Positions 59,317 through 64,000 of a DNA stretch of 64,000 bases are shown piece after piece. Source of the DNA: Bacteroidia bacterium (lineage in GTDB: Bacteria > Bacteroidota > Bacteroidia > Bacteroidales > Prolixibacteraceae); NCBI GenBank assembly GCA_025358025.1, contig JANYKW010000099.1, positions 124,001 to 188,000 of the forward strand. The letters are read 5' to 3'. Position numbers and translations under genes: made by a program. The notes beneath the pieces were generated by a model. That model saw only the letters and a list, made by a program, of their open reading frames with translations, did not search any database and had not been told where the DNA came from. Each line of letters opens with the position of its first letter. Positions within the stretch are counted from its first letter, which is position 1.

Positions 59317-60049
59317 ACCTGGTTTAAATCTGAAATCCCCGGCTCTAAGGAGGATTGTACCAATATTTATTCTTTTGATATTTTCTGCCACCATCGTCTG
59401 CTCGCAGGAACTCCCTGATTCAATTGTAAAACAGCGGGTCTTTTTTTTACAAAAAAGTTTAAAAAGTGACCAACGAGGAACGAAGCAATGGTGGTACAGC
59501 TGGTTTGCCGGTTATGGGGTTGCAACGATCGGGCAGGCAGTGATTTATTCATCCAGTGATGACAAAACTACCAGACAAGATATGGCTGTTGGCGCAGTCA
59601 CAACATTAACTGGTTTCTTCGGACAATTTGTCTCACCTTTTCAGCCTGTTTCATTTACCGAAAAGCTGGATCAGTTGCCTGCAGGGAATCCTGCAGAACG
59701 GCAGGATAAAATGTCTCAAATGGAAATTTTCCTGGCAGATCGGGCAGCCATGGAAATTAAAGCAAGAAGATGGAAGGCTCACCTGCTGCCAACAGCTGTA
59801 AATCTGGCCAGCGGGATGATAACCTGGCTGGCATTTGACCGGACAGTCTGGGATGGTGTTGCAAATTTCGCACTAAATTGTGTCGTTACAGAGGCTCAGA
59901 TATGGTCACAACCCATCCGGGCCAGGAAAGAGCTCAAGCACTATAACACACAATTTGGATCGCAAAATATCGTCATGCATTTGTCCAGGGAAATTAAATG
60001 GAATTTGATTGTCTCTTTAAAAGGGGCAGGTGTCCGAATGGTTTTTTAG
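59303..60049 (+). CDS. Exported/membrane-associated protein of unknown function
   Basis: About 248 residues from the ATG at 59303, which lies inside the end of the MFS gene, indicating translational coupling. A hydrophobic signal (RIVPIFILLIFSATIVCS) precedes GYGVATIGQAVIYSSSDDKTT, VGAVTTLTGFFGQFVSPFQP and a later hydrophobic segment (LLPTAVNLASGMITWLAF). It may be a membrane protein with two or three additional helices. I recognise no family. Its TAG stop overlaps the TAA stop of the convergent peptidase gene by 4 bases. Confidence 0.7.
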   Translation: MQKNKPGLNLKSPALRRIVPIFILLIFSATIVCSQELPDSIVKQRVFFLQKSLKSDQRGTKQWWYSWFAGYGVATIGQAVIYSSSDDKTTRQDMAVGAVTTLTGFFGQFVSPFQPVSFTEKLDQLPAGNPAERQDKMSQMEIFLADRAAMEIKARRWKAHLLPTAVNLASGMITWLAFDRTVWDGVANFALNCVVTEAQIWSQPIRARKELKHYNTQFGSQNIVMHLSREIKWNLIVSLKGAGVRMVF

Positions 60050-62634
60050 TTCTGATTTTTCTTGCCGGAGGTCATTTTTGTCTCCCTGTTCATCTCGAAG
60101 ATATCTGTGCTGATGGAGTAGTCGCCGATCAGGTGTTTACAGAAGTAATCGGCTTTCAACCAGAAAGCATATTCTGTAAAATCACCGTATGCATGACGTT
60201 GTCCGGGCATCATAAAGAAATCGAAGCGCTTGTTCGCCCTGATCAATGCATTGGCCATGCGAATGGTATTTCCGGGATGAACATTGTCATCGATGTCCCC
60301 GGTAATCAGCAATAATTTGCCTTTCAGGTTTTTAGCCAGCTCCGTGTTTTTTTCAATCTCGTACAGGAACTGCGTTTCCCCTTCGTCGTTCACTTTTTCC
60401 CTGACGCCCTGGTGCGTCTCGCTCCACCATCGGTTATAGATGTTGTTCTCGTGGTTTCCGGAGGAGGAGACAGCTACTTTATAAAAATCAGGGTATTGGC
60501 ATAATGCGGCAGTAGACATGAAGCCTCCGCCCGAATGTCCGGTTATTCCAACCTTGGTGATATCAATAAATTTATACTTGTCGGCCAGTTGTTCGGCAAC
60601 GTATTTTTTGTCGGCCAGACCATAATCCCTTAAATCACCGTAGCCGTAATTGTGGTACCACTTGGAGCGGTTCGGGTTTCCACCCCTGTTGCCCAGGGTG
60701 ATGACGATGAAACCAAGTTGTGCAAGGCGGTCGGTCCTGTCCATTTTGCCCGAAAATGCGATATTCACAGCTTCTGTCTGAGGTCCGGGATATACATATT
60801 CGATGAGCGGGTACATTTTTGTCGAATCAAAATCAAATGGTTTGTACATGACACCAAAAATGTCGGTTATCCCATCGGCTGCTTTGGCTTTAAACGGTTC
60901 CGGGAACTTGTATCCTGCAGCAAACAGGTTTATCAGATCTGCAGAAGCCAGTTTCATCACCAGTTTTCCGGTATTGTCCCTGATTTCAGACTGAGGTGCG
61001 GTGTTGACCCTTGAATAGGTATTGATAAAATACCGGAAGGAATCGCTCATGTCCATGTTGTGGGTGAAATTTCCCGGGTTCAGAAGTTGCAAGCCGGTTC
61101 CATCCAGATTGATTCTGTACAAGTGCTCATAGTAGGTGTTTTCGTCTGTTTCATGCCCGTTGGCTACAAAATAGAGTACCCTGGTTTTTTCATCCACTTT
61201 AACGATCTCTCCACAATGCCAGGGGCCGGATGTGATTTGATTCTTCAGTGTTCCATTTTCGTCATACAGATAATAGTGACCCCAGCCATCCCGTTCCGAC
61301 CAGTGAATAAGTTCTTTCCCCTTGCCAACAGTGTACAATCTTTTTGTTTCAATGTAGGTATTCATCCTCTCTTCAATCAAAACCTTTGTATCCCCTGTCT
61401 CTGTATTGACAGTACATATATCTGTCCGGTACAAATCCCGGCTTTTACGTGTAATATAAATTTTGTCAGATGTTTCTGACAGCCATGTTGAGGGTACATA
61501 ATCTTCCAGCCTTTCCTTGTTGGTAAGATTGGCCCGATAGATTGAAAGAGTCTGATCTTTAAACTGATATACGGCTATTTTTTTGCCCTCTTTTGTATTT
61601 ATATCAAAAATCCACAATTCATCCTGCGGTGCATTCTTCTCACCCGGCATCTGGTATTTATACGTCTGCAGTTCCGGACGCGGATCTTTCAGTACATCTA
61701 CTACCCATAATGCTTTCACTTTCCTGCTGTCGCTTCTGATCATCGCAAACTTGCGGGAGTCCCTTGACCAGCTGATAAAGGCATCTTTTCTCTTATTCTT
61801 CTCTTCTTTGGTTTTTTTATCGTCATCATTTTCCAACGCAGTATAACCACCGCCGAATGCGTAGTCCTTCACACCGTCTTTCGTTAGCTGATGTTCAATG
61901 ACGGTACTGTCCTTCTCATCCTTTTTTGCTTTCCCGTAGTTTTCCTTATCCATCCACCAGAGGTTGTAATCGCGTGAAAAGAGAATATATTCTCCGTTGG
62001 GAGATATGTTGGCCCAATCGGGGTTGTCCTTTTCTTCTTTCCAATCCTTTATTTCATAAAGTTCGCCTGATTTGAGGCTGTACTCCAGATGAAATATTTT
62101 CTTCCTGACCTTCTCCTTTTCTTTGTCATTTCCGGCCTTGGTCTCCTTTTTCAGCTGTGTGCCACTTTTGGCAACAACAGTCGAATCTTTCGCGGATGAA
62201 GCAACGTCTTGTTTTTTCTTTTCCTCGTCCTGACTACTGGTCACATCAAACTGAAAAACACTTTCGTCCTTCTTAAATTTGGGTTTGATCGGAGGCAGAT
62301 GTTGCCAGTCATAAGGATCCCTGGTAATTTTTGTCAGCATGGCAGCCATCTTATGGTTATCAAACAGAAATACTTTGGTGCGCTTATCAAGATCAACCAA
62401 ATACCAGGTCACTCCTTCCGAAGTGGTATCGGCATACCAGAACTGATCTCCGGTTTTCAGCCACTTAGGTGTTACAGAAGTACTAAATACCATCTTTTTT
62501 ATCTTGTTTGGCGAAAACCTTTCTGCCAAACGATAGTCAGCATTTTCAACTGGTTTATTTTGAGCAGATAGCTCTGGACCAACCAGTACAAAGATAAAAG
62601 CAACAAACAAAGGGAACAGATTTTTTCTGGTCAT
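60046..62634 (-). CDS. Secreted DPP-IV-like S9 family peptidase
   Basis: This 862-residue serine peptidase starts at an ATG (62634) with a signal peptide (NLFPLFVAFIFVLVGPELSAQ). The N-terminal ~550 residues are a beta-propeller (DPPIV_N-like: DPRPELQTYKYQMPGEKNAPQDELWIFD, YLYDENGTLKNQITSGPWH). The C-terminal alpha/beta hydrolase has the nucleophile elbow GITGHSGGGFMST (Ser about 701), the Asp region LLLITGDIDDNVHPGNT and the catalytic His in PGQRHAYGDF (about 814). A lysine-rich acidic insert (about residues 130-190) lies within the propeller. It cleaves dipeptides from peptides in the periplasm, perhaps in proteolytic growth. Confidence 0.94.
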   Translation of the reverse strand: MTRKNLFPLFVAFIFVLVGPELSAQNKPVENADYRLAERFSPNKIKKMVFSTSVTPKWLKTGDQFWYADTTSEGVTWYLVDLDKRTKVFLFDNHKMAAMLTKITRDPYDWQHLPPIKPKFKKDESVFQFDVTSSQDEEKKKQDVASSAKDSTVVAKSGTQLKKETKAGNDKEKEKVRKKIFHLEYSLKSGELYEIKDWKEEKDNPDWANISPNGEYILFSRDYNLWWMDKENYGKAKKDEKDSTVIEHQLTKDGVKDYAFGGGYTALENDDDKKTKEEKNKRKDAFISWSRDSRKFAMIRSDSRKVKALWVVDVLKDPRPELQTYKYQMPGEKNAPQDELWIFDINTKEGKKIAVYQFKDQTLSIYRANLTNKERLEDYVPSTWLSETSDKIYITRKSRDLYRTDICTVNTETGDTKVLIEERMNTYIETKRLYTVGKGKELIHWSERDGWGHYYLYDENGTLKNQITSGPWHCGEIVKVDEKTRVLYFVANGHETDENTYYEHLYRINLDGTGLQLLNPGNFTHNMDMSDSFRYFINTYSRVNTAPQSEIRDNTGKLVMKLASADLINLFAAGYKFPEPFKAKAADGITDIFGVMYKPFDFDSTKMYPLIEYVYPGPQTEAVNIAFSGKMDRTDRLAQLGFIVITLGNRGGNPNRSKWYHNYGYGDLRDYGLADKKYVAEQLADKYKFIDITKVGITGHSGGGFMSTAALCQYPDFYKVAVSSSGNHENNIYNRWWSETHQGVREKVNDEGETQFLYEIEKNTELAKNLKGKLLLITGDIDDNVHPGNTIRMANALIRANKRFDFFMMPGQRHAYGDFTEYAFWLKADYFCKHLIGDYSISTDIFEMNRETKMTSGKKNQN

Positions 62635-62693
62635 GATTTTTTTCAAAATGTTTATTTATGAATCCTTTGGCAATAGTTTGGAATTGCCCTGGA

Positions 62694-63017
62694 TTAAAGA
62701 TTCTTAACAAATTCCAAAATTTCCTTATCTGAAATGTTAGCTTGTTCGGATTTGTCGTAAATTGTTATCAGATAAATCGTTGTATTGATAATCTGTAGAT
62801 GGGTAATAATCCTTGCCCCTCCAGATTTTCCTTTCCCTTTACTTTCAATTGCTAACCTAATTTTAAAGCATTCATTTCCAATTTGAATACCTTGTTTGGG
62901 ATCATTTGAAAGTGAATCAAATAATGCCTCCAGGTCTTGTTTTAAAGACGGGTATTTTTTTAAGAGATGTTTGGCTTGCTTTTTAAATTTCGAGGTAACA
63001 ACGACCTTAAAGTTCAT
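62694..63017 (-). CDS. RelE/ParE-superfamily toxin
   Basis: This 107-residue basic protein matches the type II toxin fold: KVVVTSKFKKQAKHLLKKYPSLKQDLEALFDSL, then IGNECFKIRLAIESKGKGKSGGARIITHLQI and YLITIYDKSEQANISDKEILEFV. The RelE family cuts ribosome-bound mRNA, whereas ParE members act on gyrase; which applies is not clear. Its start overlaps the end of the upstream antitoxin gene by 11 bases, the standard antitoxin-toxin order. Confidence 0.85.
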   Translation of the reverse strand: MNFKVVVTSKFKKQAKHLLKKYPSLKQDLEALFDSLSNDPKQGIQIGNECFKIRLAIESKGKGKSGGARIITHLQIINTTIYLITIYDKSEQANISDKEILEFVKNL

Positions 63018-63228
63018 TGAGGAAGTCTTTTGAAGATTGCAGTTTTACTTTCCCTTCTTTGGCTAATTTTACCTCCTCAACAGAATCTTTTAGGTCACCA
63101 AAGAAGGCTTTCTTATCACGCAATCTTTCTAGTTCTTTCAGCTCCTTTTGAATTTTAAGCCAATCATTCATCGGTAATTGCACTGCGCTTTTGTGGCCTT
63201 TATGGTCCGTAATATATTGTAGTACCAT
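63007..63228 (-). CDS. Antitoxin of the RelE-type pair
   Basis: This 73-residue protein starts at the ATG at 63228; a longer frame from 63282 lacks support. MVLQYITDHKGHKSAVQLPMNDWLKIQKELKELERL has a short N-terminal beta/dimerisation part followed by charged helix, as in Phd/RelB-like antitoxins. The acidic C-terminus (DLKDSVEEVKLAKEGKVK) probably wraps the toxin. It would bind the promoter and the toxin as a repressor complex; no operator was seen by eye. Confidence 0.82.
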   Translation of the reverse strand: MVLQYITDHKGHKSAVQLPMNDWLKIQKELKELERLRDKKAFFGDLKDSVEEVKLAKEGKVKLQSSKDFLNEL

Positions 63229-63404
63229 GGTAATTGACTTTAAATAACTTTCACAACAAAGATAAAAATTTTGTTGAAGCAATCCAGGATTTCAAATACT
63301 GGAGATAAATATTGCAATCCAATAACTGACCTAAATAAAATTAAGGAATCAATTTCTGTTTGGTAGGGGTCTCTCCTTTGCAGAAGGGGAAAAGAAGTGT
63401 GATT

Positions 63405-64000
63405 TTATTTTGAAACGAATTCATGGATTTTTTTTGCAGCATCCCTGCCTGAACGGATGGCATGAACAACAAGACTGGCACCGCGGGTAGCATCTCCGGC
63501 AACAAATACTTTATCGACGCTTGTAGCAAAGTTTTTTGCATTGACATTCCCCCGGGCATCGTAATCCACTTTCAGGTTGTCAAGAAGTCCCTCATGAACA
63601 GGCGAGACAAATCCGAGTGACAACATGACCAGATCTGCTTCTATGATCTCTTCCGTACCCGGAATCTCCCGCATGGTCATCAGACCCTTGTTTTTTGTCC
63701 ATTCCACTTTAACCACCTCTACCGCTTTTAATACACCATTTTCACCGATAAAGCGACGGGTATTCAAAGACCAGCGTCTTTCGCATCCTTCGAGATGTGA
63801 ACTTGAAGTACGCAGTGTATTGGGCCAGAAAGGCCAAGGGTTGTCCCCGGTTCTTTTCTCAGAAGGTTTATCCAGTATCTCTATTTGTGTAACAGACGAA
63901 GCTTTTTGACGAATGGCTGTTCCAACACAGTCTGAGCCGGTGTCTCCTCCTCCGATTACAAGAACCTTCTTGTCTTTGGCATGAATTCGGATAGAATCCG
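63405..64000 (-). CDS. gltD: Glutamate synthase small subunit, C-terminal part (5' end beyond window)
   Basis: The minus frame is open from the right edge to the stop at 63405-63407 (about 198 residues). It reads GGGDTGSDCVGTAIRQKA (NADPH-binding motif), EKRTGDNPWPFWPNTLRTSSSHLEGCERRW, EADLVMLSLGFVSPVHEG and VDKVFVAGDATRGASLVVHAIRSGRDAA (FAD motif), all characteristic of GltD. A TTG at 63767 would give only the C-terminal piece and is not the start. It delivers electrons from NADPH to GltB for glutamate synthesis from glutamine and 2-oxoglutarate. Confidence 0.95.
   Translation of the reverse strand, partial: DSIRIHAKDKKVLVIGGGDTGSDCVGTAIRQKASSVTQIEILDKPSEKRTGDNPWPFWPNTLRTSSSHLEGCERRWSLNTRRFIGENGVLKAVEVVKVEWTKNKGLMTMREIPGTEEIIEADLVMLSLGFVSPVHEGLLDNLKVDYDARGNVNAKNFATSVDKVFVAGDATRGASLVVHAIRSGRDAAKKIHEFVSK

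Noticed and set aside
63341-63559. 72-codon minus-strand frame overlapping the gltD 3' end
   Set aside because: It is out of frame with gltD, which has clear homology; no independent support.

Overview
The window looks like a chromosomal segment of an anaerobic Bacteroidota bacterium, most likely Bacteroidales/Marinilabiliales-like. The evidence is the trpBEGDCFA gene order, the thrA-apgM-thrC block, promoters of the TTTG-N20-TAnnTTTG type (clearest at 47043-47074), a TonB receptor with an N-terminal carboxypeptidase-like domain, a fused CcsBA cytochrome c maturation protein, secreted sulfatase and rhamnosidase enzymes, and an HydE maturase of [FeFe]-hydrogenase. I saw no tRNA, rRNA, CRISPR array, prophage or intact insertion sequence.

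Layout. 0-4 kb: threonine operon (3' end of the aspartokinase-homoserine dehydrogenase, an ApgM-like putative homoserine kinase, threonine synthase). 4-8.4 kb: ABC-F ATPase, endonuclease III, a 55-residue 2[4Fe-4S] ferredoxin and an imidazolonepropionase-like protein that has lost catalytic residues. 8.4-15 kb: secreted polysaccharide-related proteins (sulfatase, TIM-barrel-like protein, DUF6807/PmoA protein) with two envelope proteins. 15-20 kb: a cysteine-cluster protein, a truncated globin, a seven-haem quinol-oxidising type cytochrome, an SDR-DUF2867 protein and a small membrane protein. 20-28.8 kb: trp operon on the minus strand with a MutS-like membrane ATPase appended, preceded by a newly read leader peptide (Trp-Trp-Trp) and a terminator hairpin. 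29-31 kb: a lipoprotein/small helical protein pair and a membrane protein. 31-37 kb: 2-hydroxyacid dehydrogenase, GH78 rhamnosidase and a hybrid sensor kinase. 37-41.5 kb: ChaN-like protein, acetyltransferase, HydE and MnmA. 41.6-47 kb: a NarL-type two-component pair, a TonB receptor and cysteine synthase. 47-51.4 kb: two exported proteins, RlmD, a KdsC-like phosphatase and a DUF2520 protein. 51.4-60 kb: pyruvate phosphate dikinase, CcsBA, an OB-fold-like lipoprotein, an MFS transporter and an exported protein. 60-64 kb: a DPP-IV-like peptidase, a RelE-type toxin-antitoxin pair and the 3' part of gltD.

The most unusual signal is not a gene. At least nine intergenic gaps hold runs of a degenerate 7-base unit (occasionally 8 or 9 bases), roughly N-TRA-R-N-N, where TRA is a stop triplet. 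Because 7 is not a multiple of 3, successive units put stop codons in all three frames. Several arrays start at the stop codon of the flanking gene itself. Many have two arms, with stops on the plus strand on the left and on the minus strand on the right. I call them stop-codon ladders; their function (ribosome release, Rho loading or RNA structure) is inference. A second dispersed element of about 90-100 bases occurs at 16681-16769 and, inverted, at 30281-30380, with a partial copy at 13950-13974.
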